From: Streptomyces sp. NBC_01314
GTDB lineage: Bacteria; Actinomycetota; Actinomycetes; Streptomycetales; Streptomycetaceae
Assembly: GCF_041435215.1 (NCBI RefSeq)
Contig: NZ_CP108394.1
Span: 6,138,001 to 6,202,000, forward strand
DNA: 64,000 nucleotides
Direction of reading: 5' to 3'
This document shows, piece by piece, positions 55,334-64,000 of this stretch; the first letter of the stretch is position 1; each line of letters begins with the position of its first letter. The notes below the pieces were generated by a model. It was not told the origin of the DNA, did no database searches, and saw only the letters and a program-made list of their open reading frames with translations. The translations under genes and the position numbers were made by a program.

Positions 55334-56497
55334 ATGGCCCCCGTCCTGGAATCCGAAGAACACAAGGCCCTTCGAGCCGCCGTATCCGCCCTGGGAAAGC
55401 GCTACGGCCGCGCATACATAGCCACGGTCAACAAGGAGGGCCGCCACCCCGACGAACTCTGGTCCGAGGCGGCCAAACTCGGCTACCTGGGCGTCAACCT
55501 CCCCGAGGAGTACGAGGGCGGGGGCGGCGGCATCACCGAACTCTCCATCGTCCTGGAGGAGCTCGGCGCCGCAGGCTGCCCCCTGCTCATGATGGTCGTC
55601 TCGCCCGCCATCTGCGGCACCGTCATCGCCCGCTTCGGGACCAGGGCACAGCAGCAGACCTGGCTGCCCTCGCTGGCGAACGGCTCCCGCCTCATGGCCT
55701 TCGGCATCACCGAACCCGACGCCGGCTCCAACAGCCACCGCATCACCACCACGGCCCGCAGGGACGCGGCCGGAGACTGGCTGCTGACCGGCCGCAAGGT
55801 CTTCATCTCCGGCGTCGACAGGGCCGACGCCGTCCTCGTCGTCGGCCGCACCGAGGACGCCCGCACCGGCAACCTCAAGCCCTGCCTCTTCATCGTCCCC
55901 ACGGACACCCCCGGCTTCGAGTACCGCCCGATCGAGATGGAACTCCGCGCCGCCGAGAAGCAGTTCGAGCTGACCTTCGACGACATCCGGCTCCCCGCCG
56001 ACGCACTCGTCGGCGACGAGAACGCGGGCCTGCTCCAGCTCTTCGCCGGCCTCAACCCCGAGCGGATCATGACGGCCGCCTTCGCGATCGGCATGGCCAG
56101 GTACGCCCTCGCCAAGGCCGTCGACTACGCCCGCGAGCGCACCGTATGGCGTCAGCCCATCGGCGCCCACCAGGCGATCGCCCACCCCCTCGCCCAGTCC
56201 CACATCGAACTCGAACTGGCCCGCCTGATGATGCAGAAGGCGGCCCACCTCTACGACGCCGGCGACGACGCGGCGGCCGGCGAGGCCGCCAACATGGCCA
56301 AGTACGCGGCGGGGGAGGCCTGCGTGAAGGCCGTCGACCAGGCCGTGCACACCCTCGGCGGCAACGGCCTCACGACCGAGTTCGGCCTCGCCTCGCTGAT
56401 AACGGCCGCGCGCGTGTCTCGTATCGCGCCGGTGAGCCGGGAGATGATTCTCAACTACGTCTCCCACCAGACCCTGGGCCTGCCGAAGTCGTATTAG
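55334..56497 (+). CDS. Acyl-CoA dehydrogenase
   Basis: A 387-residue FAD enzyme of the ACAD family. The middle domain has AFGITEPDAGSNSHRITTTA and GRKVFISGVDRADA; the C-terminal domain has TVWRQPIGAHQAIAHPLAQS, LGGNGLTTEFGL and the ending VSHQTLGLPKSY. The catalytic glutamate is probably in the late helix near TEFG. It introduces the alpha-beta double bond in the pathway served by the carboxylase. Start ATG at 55334 after AGGAG. Confidence 0.9.
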   Translation: MAPVLESEEHKALRAAVSALGKRYGRAYIATVNKEGRHPDELWSEAAKLGYLGVNLPEEYEGGGGGITELSIVLEELGAAGCPLLMMVVSPAICGTVIARFGTRAQQQTWLPSLANGSRLMAFGITEPDAGSNSHRITTTARRDAAGDWLLTGRKVFISGVDRADAVLVVGRTEDARTGNLKPCLFIVPTDTPGFEYRPIEMELRAAEKQFELTFDDIRLPADALVGDENAGLLQLFAGLNPERIMTAAFAIGMARYALAKAVDYARERTVWRQPIGAHQAIAHPLAQSHIELELARLMMQKAAHLYDAGDDAAAGEAANMAKYAAGEACVKAVDQAVHTLGGNGLTTEFGLASLITAARVSRIAPVSREMILNYVSHQTLGLPKSY

Positions 56498-56552
56498 GCC
56501 GTCTTGGTCGCATCAGGCAGTCCTGGTCGTATTGGGCAGTCTTGGAGGAACC

Positions 56553-58121
56553 ATGTTCCGCAGCGAGTACGCAGACGTCTCACCCGTCGAACTCCCCATC
56601 CACGACGCCGTGCTGGCCCGCGCCGCCGAGTTCGGCGACCTGCCCGCGCTGGTCGACGGCGTCGACGGCACGACCCTCACGTACGAACAGCTGGACCGCT
56701 TCCACCGGCGGCTGGCCGCCTCGTTCGCCGAGGCGGGCGTCCGCAAGGGCGACGTGCTCGCCCTGCACAGCCCCAACACGATCGCCTACCCGACGGCGTT
56801 CTACGCGGCCACGCGCGCGGGTGCCACAGTCACCACCGTGCACCCGCTGGCCACCCCCGGCGAGCTGGCGAAACAGCTGCGGGACTCGGGGGCGAGCTGG
56901 ATCGTCACGGTCTCACCCCTCCTCGAAACCGCCCGCGCCGCCGCCGAACGCGTGGGCGGCATACGGGAGATCTTCGTCTGCGACAGCGCCCCCGGTCACC
57001 GTTCGCTGATCGACATGCTCGCCTCCGCCGCGCCCGAACCGGCCGTCGACATCGACCCGGTGACGGACGTCGCGGCCCTCCCGTACTCCTCCGGCACGAC
57101 CGGTGTCCCCAAGGGCGTCATGCTCACCCACCGGTCCATCGCCACCAACCTCGCCCAACTCGAAGAGGTCATGCCGGCCGGCCCCGGCGACCGCGTCCTC
57201 GCCGTACTGCCGTTCTTTCACATCTACGGGCTCACGGCGCTGATGAACGCCCCGCTGCGACTCGGCGCCACGGTCGTCGTCCTGCCCCGCTTCGACCTGG
57301 AGGTCTACCTCGCGGCGATCGCCGCACACCGCATCACCCACCTGTACGTGGCCCCGCCGATCGTCCTCGCCCTGGCCAAGCACCCGGCCGCCGAGCGCTA
57401 CGACCTCTCCACGGTCCGGCACATCCTCTCGGCCGCCGCACCCCTGGACGCGGCCCTCGCCGCCGCCTGCTCCGCCCGCCTCGGCCTGCCGCCGGTCGTC
57501 CAGGGCTACGGCATGACCGAACTCTCCCCCTGCTCCCACATCGTGCCCCTCGCCCAGGCCGCGGCGGCGCCCCCCGGCACCGTCGGCAAACTCATCGCCG
57601 GCACCGAGATGCGGATCGTCTCCCTCGACGACCCCGGCAAGGACGTCGGCGTCGGCGAACAGGGCGAGATCGTCGTCCGGGGCCCCCAGGTCATGAAGGG
57701 CTACCTCGGGCAACCCCGGGCCACCGCCGACATGATCGACGCCGACGGCTGGCTCGCCACCGGGGACGTCGGGCACACCGACGCCGACGGCTGGCTGTAC
57801 GTCGTCGACCGCGTCAAGGAACTGATCAAGTACAAGGGCTTCCAGGTCGCCCCCGCCGAACTCGAAGCCCTCCTCGTCACCCACCCCGGTATCGCCGACG
57901 CCGCCGTCATCGGCCACTACAACGCCGACGGCAACGAGGTCCCGCACGCCTTCGTCGTCCGCCACCCCACGGCGCGCGAAATCTCCGAGGGCGAGATCAT
58001 GATGTACGTCGCCGAACGCGTCGCCCCCTACAAACGCGTCCGCCACGTCACCTTCATCGACGGCGTGCCCCGCGCGGCCTCCGGGAAGATACTCCGCCGC
58101 GAACTCAGGGAGCGCCTGTGA
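56553..58121 (+). CDS. 4-coumarate--CoA ligase-like acyl-CoA synthetase
   Basis: A 522-residue ANL-superfamily adenylating enzyme. Motifs: P-loop YSSGTTGVPKGVMLTH near 180, GYGMTELSPCSH (A5) near 315, TGDVGHTDADGWLYVVDR (A7/A8) near 408, and catalytic lysine in ASGKILRRELRERL. It activates a carboxylic acid to its CoA thioester, feeding the operon. Start ATG at 56553 follows GGAGG. The stop overlaps the hydratase start (GTGA). Confidence 0.9.
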   Translation: MFRSEYADVSPVELPIHDAVLARAAEFGDLPALVDGVDGTTLTYEQLDRFHRRLAASFAEAGVRKGDVLALHSPNTIAYPTAFYAATRAGATVTTVHPLATPGELAKQLRDSGASWIVTVSPLLETARAAAERVGGIREIFVCDSAPGHRSLIDMLASAAPEPAVDIDPVTDVAALPYSSGTTGVPKGVMLTHRSIATNLAQLEEVMPAGPGDRVLAVLPFFHIYGLTALMNAPLRLGATVVVLPRFDLEVYLAAIAAHRITHLYVAPPIVLALAKHPAAERYDLSTVRHILSAAAPLDAALAAACSARLGLPPVVQGYGMTELSPCSHIVPLAQAAAAPPGTVGKLIAGTEMRIVSLDDPGKDVGVGEQGEIVVRGPQVMKGYLGQPRATADMIDADGWLATGDVGHTDADGWLYVVDRVKELIKYKGFQVAPAELEALLVTHPGIADAAVIGHYNADGNEVPHAFVVRHPTAREISEGEIMMYVAERVAPYKRVRHVTFIDGVPRAASGKILRRELRERL

Positions 58122-58855
58122 CAGAGCTGATCCAGTACGCCCACCACCGGGGCATCACCACCCTCACCCTCGACTCCCCGGCCAACCGCAACGCCCTCTC
58201 CGCCGCCCTCGTCGGCGAACTCCGCGACACCCTCGACCGGTGCGGCAAGGACGACACCGTACGAGCCGTCGTCCTCACCCACACCGGCAACACCTTCTGC
58301 GCAGGCGCCGACCTGCGCGACCCACCCGACCCGCAGGCCCTGGTAGACCTCCTCCGCCTGCTGCTCGAACTGCCCAAGCCCGTCGTCGCCCGCGTCACCG
58401 GGCACGTCCGGGCGGGCGGCCTCGGCCTGCTCGGGGCCTGCGACATCGCCGCCGCCGGTCCCGAGGCCACGTTCGCCCTCACCGAGGTCCGCATCGGCGT
58501 CGCGCCCGCCGTCATCTCCCTCACCCTCCGCCCCCGCACCGACCCCCGCGCCCTCGCCCGCTACTACCTCACCGGAGAGAGGTTCGGCTCCGCCGAAGCC
58601 GCCCGTATCGGCCTCCTCACCACTGCCGGCGCCGATGTCGACGACGTACTCGAACCCGTCCTCGACGGTCTGCGCCGAGCCTCCCCGAGGGCCCTGGCGG
58701 AGACGAAACACCTGCTCACAGCTAAGGTTCTGGAGAACTTCGACCTGGACGCGGGCGAACTGACCCGCCTCTCGTCCCGGCTGTTCGCCTCCGCCGACGC
58801 CCGCGAGGGCATGACGGCCTTCCTCGAAAGACGGGAACCGGGATGGGTGCTGTGA
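58118..58855 (+). CDS. Enoyl-CoA hydratase/isomerase family protein
   Basis: A 245-residue crotonase-fold protein. First oxyanion loop: TFCAGADLRDPP; second: GHVRAGGLGLLGACDIAAAG, then FALTEVRIGVAPAVIS. One of the usual catalytic glutamates is probably in TEVRIG. It hydrates enoyl-CoA in the pathway. Overlaps its neighbours by GTGA on both sides, as tight coupling. Confidence 0.88.
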   Translation: MTELIQYAHHRGITTLTLDSPANRNALSAALVGELRDTLDRCGKDDTVRAVVLTHTGNTFCAGADLRDPPDPQALVDLLRLLLELPKPVVARVTGHVRAGGLGLLGACDIAAAGPEATFALTEVRIGVAPAVISLTLRPRTDPRALARYYLTGERFGSAEAARIGLLTTAGADVDDVLEPVLDGLRRASPRALAETKHLLTAKVLENFDLDAGELTRLSSRLFASADAREGMTAFLERREPGWVL

Positions 58856-59526
58856 GCGCGGTGGACACATCCGACGAGACCGGCACCGGCACCGGGACCA
58901 GCACCGGGACCAGCACCGATACGAGCACCGACACGAGCGCGGTGGCCGACCGAGGGCCCAAGCAGGACCGTAGCCGCGTCACCCGCAAACGCCTCCTGGA
59001 AGCCGCCGTGTCCTGCCTCGCCGAACACGGCTGGGCCGGCTCCACCGTCTCCGTCGTCGCCGAACGCGCCGGCGTCTCCCGAGGCGCCGCCCAGCACCAC
59101 TTCCGCACCCGCGAGGACCTGTTCACCGCCGCCGTCGAGTACGTCGCCGAGGAACGCTCCCTCGCCCTGCGCGCCCTCTTCCCCGAGGGCCCCGCCGACC
59201 GCCGCGCCGTGGTCGCCGCCGTCGTCGACCTCTACACCGGCCCCCTCTTCCGCGCCGCCCTCCACCTCTGGGTCGCCGCCTCCAACGAGGACCAGCTCCG
59301 CCCTCGCGTCACCGAACTCGAAGCCCACGTCGGCCGCGAGACCCACCGCATCGCCGTCGACCTCCTGGGCGCCGACGAGACAGTCCCCGGCGTCCGCGAA
59401 ACCGTCCAGGGCCTCCTCGACATGGCCCGCGGCCTCGGCCTCGCCAACCTCCTCACCGACGACACGAGCCGTCGCGACAGGGTGGTGGCCCAGTGGGCGG
59501 CCCTGCTGGACGAGGCACTGGGCTGA
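58852..59526 (+). CDS. TetR regulator of the Atu-like operon
   Basis: A 224-residue TetR protein. The N-terminal extension is Thr/Ser/Gly-rich (TGTGTSTGTSTDTSTDTS). The HTH spans about 40-80 (LAEHGWAGSTVSVVAERAGV, RGAAQHHFRTREDLF) and the rest is ligand-binding. It is the last gene of the operon, with a GTGA overlap; it probably senses an acyl-CoA intermediate and acts on the palindrome at 49108. Confidence 0.82.
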   Translation: MSAVDTSDETGTGTGTSTGTSTDTSTDTSAVADRGPKQDRSRVTRKRLLEAAVSCLAEHGWAGSTVSVVAERAGVSRGAAQHHFRTREDLFTAAVEYVAEERSLALRALFPEGPADRRAVVAAVVDLYTGPLFRAALHLWVAASNEDQLRPRVTELEAHVGRETHRIAVDLLGADETVPGVRETVQGLLDMARGLGLANLLTDDTSRRDRVVAQWAALLDEALG

Positions 59527-59589
59527 CGAAACCCGGCTGACGGAAACGGGCTGACGAACCGGGCCGACGACGCACGGGGCCGACGGCCC

Positions 59590-60261
59590 TCACGGACTCA
59601 GGCGCTCCACCCGCCACGACCCGTCCGGCTCCGCCACGTACCGCAGCCGGTCGTGCAGCCGGTTGCCCCGGCCCTGCCAGAACTCCACACTCTGCGGCGC
59701 CACCCGGAAACCACCCCAGTTCGGCGGCACCGGCACCTGCTCACCCTCCGGATAGCGGGTGTGCAACTCCTCGTACGCGGCGTCCAGTTCGGTCCGCGAG
59801 GAGATCACCGAGGACTGTGCGCTGGCCCACGCCCCCAGCTGCGAACCATGCGGACGCGTCCGGAAGTACGCCGCCGTCTCGTCCCGCCCGGTCCGCCGCG
59901 CCGTACCCGTCACGATCACCTGCCGGGCGATCCCGTGCCAGGGGAAGAGCAGCGAGACATGCGGGTTCTCCGCCAGGTCACGGGCCTTGCGGGAGTCGTA
60001 GTTCGTGTAGAAGACGAAGCCCTGCGCGTCGTACGCCTTCATCAGGACCGTACGAGAACCGGGGCGCCCCTCGGCGTCCGCCGTCGACACGACCATGGCG
60101 TTCGGCTCGAACACGGCGCCCTCCTGCGCGGCCTGCCCGAACCACCGCGCGAACTGCTCCATCGGATCCCCGGCCAGCTCACTCTCGTCGAGCCCGTCGG
60201 CGCGGTACTGCTTGCGCATGACGGCGGGGTCGGGCACGGGTTCCAGGCCGGGATCGCTCAC
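59590..60261 (-). CDS. pdxH: Pyridoxamine 5'-phosphate oxidase PdxH
   Basis: The 223-residue FMN enzyme oxidises pyridoxamine/pyridoxine phosphate to PLP. Family features: [60 protein letters not shown] and the C-terminal [20 protein letters not shown] with RLHDRLRY. The GTG at 60261 starts the family N-terminus; a longer frame reaches 60339. Confidence 0.93.
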   Translation of the reverse strand: MSDPGLEPVPDPAVMRKQYRADGLDESELAGDPMEQFARWFGQAAQEGAVFEPNAMVVSTADAEGRPGSRTVLMKAYDAQGFVFYTNYDSRKARDLAENPHVSLLFPWHGIARQVIVTGTARRTGRDETAAYFRTRPHGSQLGAWASAQSSVISSRTELDAAYEELHTRYPEGEQVPVPPNWGGFRVAPQSVEFWQGRGNRLHDRLRYVAEPDGSWRVERLSP

Positions 60262-60429
60262 CCGGTCATCTTGCCGTATCGACGGCCGACCGGAAGGCTG
60301 GTGGCACTGAGTGCCGCGCACCCTCCCCAAACCTGGCACTCAGGCGTAAGGTGCTGGAACATTCCGGTGGGGCCTCGCATCCGCCGCCGCCGGTCCCCCC
60401 CCGTCGCACACATCAAGAGGAGCCGCCTG

Positions 60430-61530
60430 ATGTCCGACTTCGTACCCGGACTCGAAGGAGTCGTCGCGTTCGAGACGGAGATCGCCGAACCGGACAAGGA
60501 GGGCGGCGCACTCCGGTACCGCGGCGTCGACATCGAGGACCTGGTCGGCCATGTCTCCTTCGGCAACGTCTGGGGCCTGCTCGTCGACGGCGCCTTCCGC
60601 CCCGGCCTGCCGCCCGCCGAGCCGTTCCCCATCCCCGTCCACTCGGGCGACATCCGCGTCGACGTCCAGTCCGCGCTGGCCATGCTCGCCCCGGTCTGGG
60701 GCCTCAAGCCCCTCCTGGACATCGACGAGCAGCAGGCCCGCGCCGACCTCGCCCGCGCCGCCGTCATGGCCCTCTCCTACGTCGCCCAGTCCGCCCGCGG
60801 CCAGGGTCACCCCATGGTCCCGCAGCGCGAGATCGACAAGGCCCAGTCCGTCGTCGAACGCTTCATGATCCGCTGGCGCGGCGAGCCCGACCCGAAGCAC
60901 GTCGCGGCGGTCGACGCGTACTGGACCTCGGCCGCCGAGCACGGCATGAACGCGTCCACCTTCACGGCGAGGGTCATCGCGTCGACCGGCGCGGACGTGG
61001 CAGCGGCCCTCTCCGGCGCGGTGGGAGCCATGTCCGGCCCCCTCCACGGCGGCGCCCCCTCCCGCGTCCTCGGCATGATCGAGGAGATCGAACGCACGGG
61101 CGACGCCGACGCCTACGTCAAACAGGCCCTCGACAAGGGCGAACGCCTCATGGGCTTCGGCCACCGCGTCTACCGCGCCGAGGACCCCCGCGCCCGCGTC
61201 CTCCGCCGCACCGCCCGCGACCTCGGCGCCCCGCGCTTCGAGGTCGCCGAGGCCCTGGAGAAGGCGGCCCTGGCGGAACTCCACGCCCGCCGCCCCGACC
61301 GGGTCCTCGCCACGAACGTCGAGTTCTGGGCCGCGATCGTCCTCGACTTCGCCGAGGTCCCGGCCCATATGTTCACATCGATGTTCACCTGCGCCCGCAC
61401 GGCGGGCTGGTCGGCGCACATCCTCGAACAGAAGCGCACCGGCCGCCTCGTCCGCCCCTCCGCCCGCTATGTGGGGCCGGGCACGCGCAGCCCGCAGGAG
61501 ATCACGGGATACGAGGACATCGCCCAGTAG
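60430..61530 (+). CDS. Citrate synthase
   Basis: A 366-residue citrate synthase condensing oxaloacetate and acetyl-CoA. Catalytic segments: NASTFTARVIASTGADV, then SGPLHGGAPSRVLGM with a catalytic histidine, GFGHRVYRAEDPRARVL with the second, and a late AEVPAHMFTSMFTCARTAGW followed by AHILEQKRTGRLVRP. The opening GLEGVVAFETEIAEPDKEGG is of the short citrate synthase 2 type. ATG at 60430 follows AGGAG. Confidence 0.92.
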   Translation: MSDFVPGLEGVVAFETEIAEPDKEGGALRYRGVDIEDLVGHVSFGNVWGLLVDGAFRPGLPPAEPFPIPVHSGDIRVDVQSALAMLAPVWGLKPLLDIDEQQARADLARAAVMALSYVAQSARGQGHPMVPQREIDKAQSVVERFMIRWRGEPDPKHVAAVDAYWTSAAEHGMNASTFTARVIASTGADVAAALSGAVGAMSGPLHGGAPSRVLGMIEEIERTGDADAYVKQALDKGERLMGFGHRVYRAEDPRARVLRRTARDLGAPRFEVAEALEKAALAELHARRPDRVLATNVEFWAAIVLDFAEVPAHMFTSMFTCARTAGWSAHILEQKRTGRLVRPSARYVGPGTRSPQEITGYEDIAQ

Positions 61531-61644
61531 TCCTCTCGCCGCGTCACGCGGGGCTGAGCAGCTCCGAGTGATGCCGCTCGGCCTGCGGACTGGTGAGTGC
61601 CGGTTCCTGCCAGTCCCGACACGGAAACACCCTGCAAAACAGGC

Positions 61645-61717
61645 GACCCGCAGACTCTGGGTCCCTCCGCCCAGGGGGCGAAGAAGCCGGCCGGACGTGC
61701 CGGCGAGTCTGCGGGTC
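61645..61717 (-). promoter_or_regulatory. Large hairpin downstream of the short leader ORF
   Basis: 13-base perfect arms GACCCGCAGACTC (61645-61657) and GAGTCTGCGGGTC (61705-61717), with inner stems such as GCCGGC-CGGACGT-GCCGGC. It could be an attenuator, a terminator or part of a small RNA. Confidence 0.5.
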
Positions 61718-61797
61718 GGGTGACTGCTTGAGATTGGGCCGGCTGCGTGCTCGTTTCACACGCTGGTCCGACACCGCACTGAGAATGGTGACGGGCG

Positions 61798-61836
61798 CTA
61801 GCCCGCAGCCACCTCGCGCGTCCGGGTTTCATACAT
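61798..61836 (-). CDS. 12-residue leader-like peptide MYETRTREVAAG
   Basis: The ATG at 61836 is preceded by AAGGAGGTGATC (61843-61854), a near-complete complement of the 16S rRNA 3' end, at seven bases spacing. The frame ends in TAG after 12 residues. No longer minus-strand gene follows within 260 bases except the hairpin region, then citrate synthase in the opposite direction. Confidence 0.5.
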   Translation of the reverse strand: MYETRTREVAAG

Positions 61837-61926
61837 GTACCCGATCACCTCCTTTCTCACGTGCCCACCACTTTAGGAAGCGGTGGGGAGACGCTCAAGC
61901 GATTTTCCGAAGGGTTTGGCGAGGGA

Positions 61927-62568
61927 CTACCGCAGTACGGCGAAGACCGCGCGCGCCCGGGTGTCGTCGGGGAGGGTCCAGTGCCCGGTGACGTGGCCCT
62001 TCGCGTCCTCCGGGAGGTCGAGTGAGCCGGGCTGGAGGATGCGGCTCAGGTGGAGGACGGCGGGGCCGGGCTGGATGGGGAGTTCGGTGGCCCTGGGGGT
62101 GTCGGTCGCGGCGAGGGCGGCCACGGACAGCGGGCCCTCGCCCTTGTACGACCGGGTGATCTCGGGGTCCGGGGTGTCGGTGAGGCTCTGGGCCTGGGGT
62201 TCGGCGCGGCCCTCGAACAGGGCCAGCAGCTGGGTGAGCAGGACCGGGTCCTGGACGCCGTCGTAGACCCAGCGCCTGCCCAGTACGCCGTGTTCCATGG
62301 TGCCGATGAGAGCGTGCTCGGCGTCGGGGAGCGGGGCGCCCCGATAAGTGAGGGGCGCCAGGTAGTGGACCGGGGCGGGGTCGGAGGCGTCGGTGGCGAC
62401 CATGAACTCGATGCCGACCTCGCCCTCGGGGTCGTCGAGGCGGAAGCCGCCGGCCTTGGCCAGTACCGGGGCGGCCGGGCCGCCTGCGTACCAGCGGCGG
62501 GTGGGCAGCCAGGAGGTCAGGAGTTCGAGCTTGGTGGGTGTGAGGGTGGTGTGGTGGATGAGTGCCAT
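61927..62568 (-). CDS. Maltokinase N-terminal cap-like protein
   Basis: A 213-residue protein opening TKLELLTSWLPTRRWYAGG, with GIEFMVATDASDPAPVHYLA and ALIGTMEHGVLGRRWVYDGV. These are the features of the N-terminal cap domain of Mak1/Pep2 maltokinase, without the kinase domain that would follow. Stand-alone cap proteins occur in Streptomyces; the function is unknown. It is downstream of the PAS/GAF gene on the same strand. Confidence 0.8.
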   Translation of the reverse strand: MALIHHTTLTPTKLELLTSWLPTRRWYAGGPAAPVLAKAGGFRLDDPEGEVGIEFMVATDASDPAPVHYLAPLTYRGAPLPDAEHALIGTMEHGVLGRRWVYDGVQDPVLLTQLLALFEGRAEPQAQSLTDTPDPEITRSYKGEGPLSVAALAATDTPRATELPIQPGPAVLHLSRILQPGSLDLPEDAKGHVTGHWTLPDDTRARAVFAVLR

Positions 62569-62721
62569 GGGGCGGATTCTCCGCCGGGCCGACGAGCGGA
62601 CGCGAGCTCTTTCCCGCGCGCGCCCGCCGGGCGCCTCCGGCTCACCGCTCCGTCGGCTCCCGGCCGTCGCCGTACCGGTTCGCGCCCGTGGCGCTTACGC
62701 CCGCGGCGGCTTCCGCCCCGG

Positions 62722-64000
62722 CTACTCCGCCGACCTCTCCAGCGCCTCCAGGTCCAGCGCCGCGGCGATGCGTACGGCGATGTCCTCGGCGTAGACCGCG
62801 TCGGCGCGTTCGAAGGGGGTGCGGTTGGCGCCGCGGAGGAAGGTGACGACGCCGAGGGTGCGGCCGCGGCTGCGCAGGACGGTACAGAGAGAGTGGACGG
62901 TGTCCGGGGGCCACTGGCGGCCGGTGGCCCACTGGCGGGCCGCTTCCGGGGGAGCCGTGCCGGCGCTGGCGCGGACCGAGCCCGCGCGCTCCGCGCACTG
63001 CAGGGCGGGGTGGCCGGGGCCGTAGCGGACCGGGATGCCGGCGTGGCCGGTGAGGTGGCTGGGGCCGGGCTGGCCGGAGGGCGTGGCGGCGGCGCGTACG
63101 AGGCGGGCGGGGCCGTCGCCGTCGCTGAGGGAGCCGCCGGCGACGCGGTCGATGAGGGCGTGGTCGGCGAAGCCGGCGAGGGCGAAGTCGAGGTGGACGG
63201 TGGCTCCCTCGCCGGGGTCCTCGCACTCGGCGGCGGCACGGGCGGCCCGGTGGAGCTGGTTGACGCGGAAGCGGAGCTGCGCGGCCTCCTGCTCGGTCTG
63301 TTTGGACTCGGTGATGTCCTGGAAGAGCCAGCCGACGCCGAGGGGAACCGGCTCCTCGGCCAGCGGTGAGGCGAGGCGGAGGAAGCCGCTGCGCCAGCAC
63401 CGGCGCTTCTCGCCCTCGGGGGTGCGGACGCTGACCCAGATCTCGGCGGGCGCGGGCGGGGCGCCCTCGGCGAGGACGTGGGTGAGGGCGCTCTCCAGTT
63501 CCTCGACGCCCTGGGCGAGCAGTTCGCCGAGGGGGCGTCCGAGGACCGCCGTGCGGCCGATGCCGAGGGCGCGGGCGGCGTGGGCGTTGACGACGGCGGG
63601 GCGCAGGTCGGCGTCGACGAGGACGACGCCCCAGGACGCGTCCTCGAAGAGGGCCTCACTGAGGGCGATGGATCGTTCGAGGTCGATCTGCGCGTGGACC
63701 TCGCTGAAGGCGCAGTACAGGCCGGCGGGCTTGCCGTCGGGTCCGCGTACGGCGGCGGACTGGGTGCGGACGAGGATGCGTCCGCCGTCCTTCGTGACCA
63801 GGGCGAACTCGTGCACCTGCCGGCCGGCGGCGTGCATGGCGGCCATCAGCCGCCCCTCGACCTCCTCGGCGTCGGCGGTCCGTACGGCCCACCCGGCGAA
63901 TCCGCGGCGCCCCACGGCCTCCCCCGCGTTCCAGCCCAGGATGCGTTCGGCCTCGCGGTTCCAGTGGGTGACGACGCCGTCGGCGTCGAAGGCGCACAGG
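62722..64000 (-). CDS. PAS/GAF-domain signalling protein, cut by the right edge
   Basis: At least 425 residues. The open frame reaches the edge with PAS text CAFDADGVVTHWNREAERIL, continued by EVEGRLMAAMHAAGRQVHEF. A second PAS follows (ALFEDASWGVVLVDADLRPA, GWLFQDITESKQTEQEAAQL), then a GAF-like region (STVLRSRGRTLGVVTFLRG-type end). No output domain follows at the C-terminus. It probably senses redox, light or a ligand. The N-terminal part lies outside this window. Confidence 0.8.
   Translation of the reverse strand, partial: LCAFDADGVVTHWNREAERILGWNAGEAVGRRGFAGWAVRTADAEEVEGRLMAAMHAAGRQVHEFALVTKDGGRILVRTQSAAVRGPDGKPAGLYCAFSEVHAQIDLERSIALSEALFEDASWGVVLVDADLRPAVVNAHAARALGIGRTAVLGRPLGELLAQGVEELESALTHVLAEGAPPAPAEIWVSVRTPEGEKRRCWRSGFLRLASPLAEEPVPLGVGWLFQDITESKQTEQEAAQLRFRVNQLHRAARAAAECEDPGEGATVHLDFALAGFADHALIDRVAGGSLSDGDGPARLVRAAATPSGQPGPSHLTGHAGIPVRYGPGHPALQCAERAGSVRASAGTAPPEAARQWATGRQWPPDTVHSLCTVLRSRGRTLGVVTFLRGANRTPFERADAVYAEDIAVRIAAALDLEALERSAE

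Larger units (their letters stand above)
61531..61926. other. Structured intergenic region with leader-like elements, minus strand
   Basis: 396 bases between the citrate synthase stop and the stop of the maltokinase-cap gene. They contain a 12-codon frame with a perfect Shine-Dalgarno and a large inverted repeat, listed separately. A 76-codon minus frame from 61774 runs across the inverted repeat; it is arginine/proline-rich and unsupported. Confidence 0.5.

Noticed and set aside
61544..61774. 76-codon minus-strand frame downstream of the leader-like peptide
   Set aside because: No ribosome binding site, arginine/proline-rich content, and it runs across a large inverted repeat that looks structural.
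61531..61926. Cobalamin, ydaO-type or other known riboswitch
   Set aside because: I looked for the conserved boxes of these classes and did not find them; no minus-strand gene follows that they would control.

Overview
The window looks like a piece of a Streptomyces chromosome. It is very GC-rich, with third positions almost all G or C, frequent GTG and TTG starts, and strong GGAGG-type ribosome binding sites. It carries genus-typical gene sets: futalosine menaquinone genes, a conservon, DUF3027, DUF2530, DUF2771 and DUF5707 proteins, and a secreted tripeptidyl aminopeptidase. A 64 kb linear internal segment is shown. I saw no rRNA, tRNA, CRISPR array or origin.

Layout. 1-6.7 kb: a frameshifted P-loop ATPase cut by the left edge, a cold-shock-domain protein, mqnD-mqnB (menaquinone), a DUF2771 lipoprotein, an MFS carrier and a DUF3027 protein. 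6.8-9.9 kb: a 1041-residue GHKL ATPase of the sacsin/Hsp90 type. 9.9-15.2 kb: an accessory patch with a lower-GC secreted amidase and lipoprotein, a decayed 1.2 kb stretch, and two tandem DUF5707 secreted proteins with the tail of a third. 15.2-29.2 kb: envelope and transport housekeeping (P-type ATPase, MarR-MFS pair, TetR with a DrrAB-type exporter and its operator), plus ThpR, an aldo/keto reductase, a Uma2 nuclease, an SGNH hydrolase and a secreted beta-propeller protein. 29.4-34.3 kb: a CebR-box cellulase, tripeptidyl aminopeptidase and serC. 34.6-39.3 kb: a conservon (cvnA-cvnB-cvnC-P450) that lacks the usual G-protein gene cvnD.

40.3-47.9 kb is the main accessory island. An ISAs1 transposase fragment abuts a truncated small gene. 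Next comes a divergent four-gene cassette: on the minus strand a LOTUS/OST-HTH-like protein and an unknown partner, on the plus strand an inositol-monophosphatase-fold enzyme and an unknown helical protein with a TTA codon. A small GntR-type regulatory cassette follows. The truncated gene left of the IS fragment is a paralogue of a gene in the GntR cassette on the right. This cassette is the best candidate here for an undescribed system.

47.9-64 kb returns to core sequence: an EamA carrier; an eight-gene Atu-type acyl-CoA catabolism operon with overlapping GTGA junctions, ending in its own TetR gene; pdxH; a citrate synthase; and a structured intergenic region with a perfect Shine-Dalgarno and a 12-residue leader-like ORF. 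It ends with a maltokinase-cap protein and a PAS/GAF protein cut by the right edge. Six copies of one dispersed intergenic repeat punctuate the core regions.

All family names rest on motifs read by eye. No database search was run.
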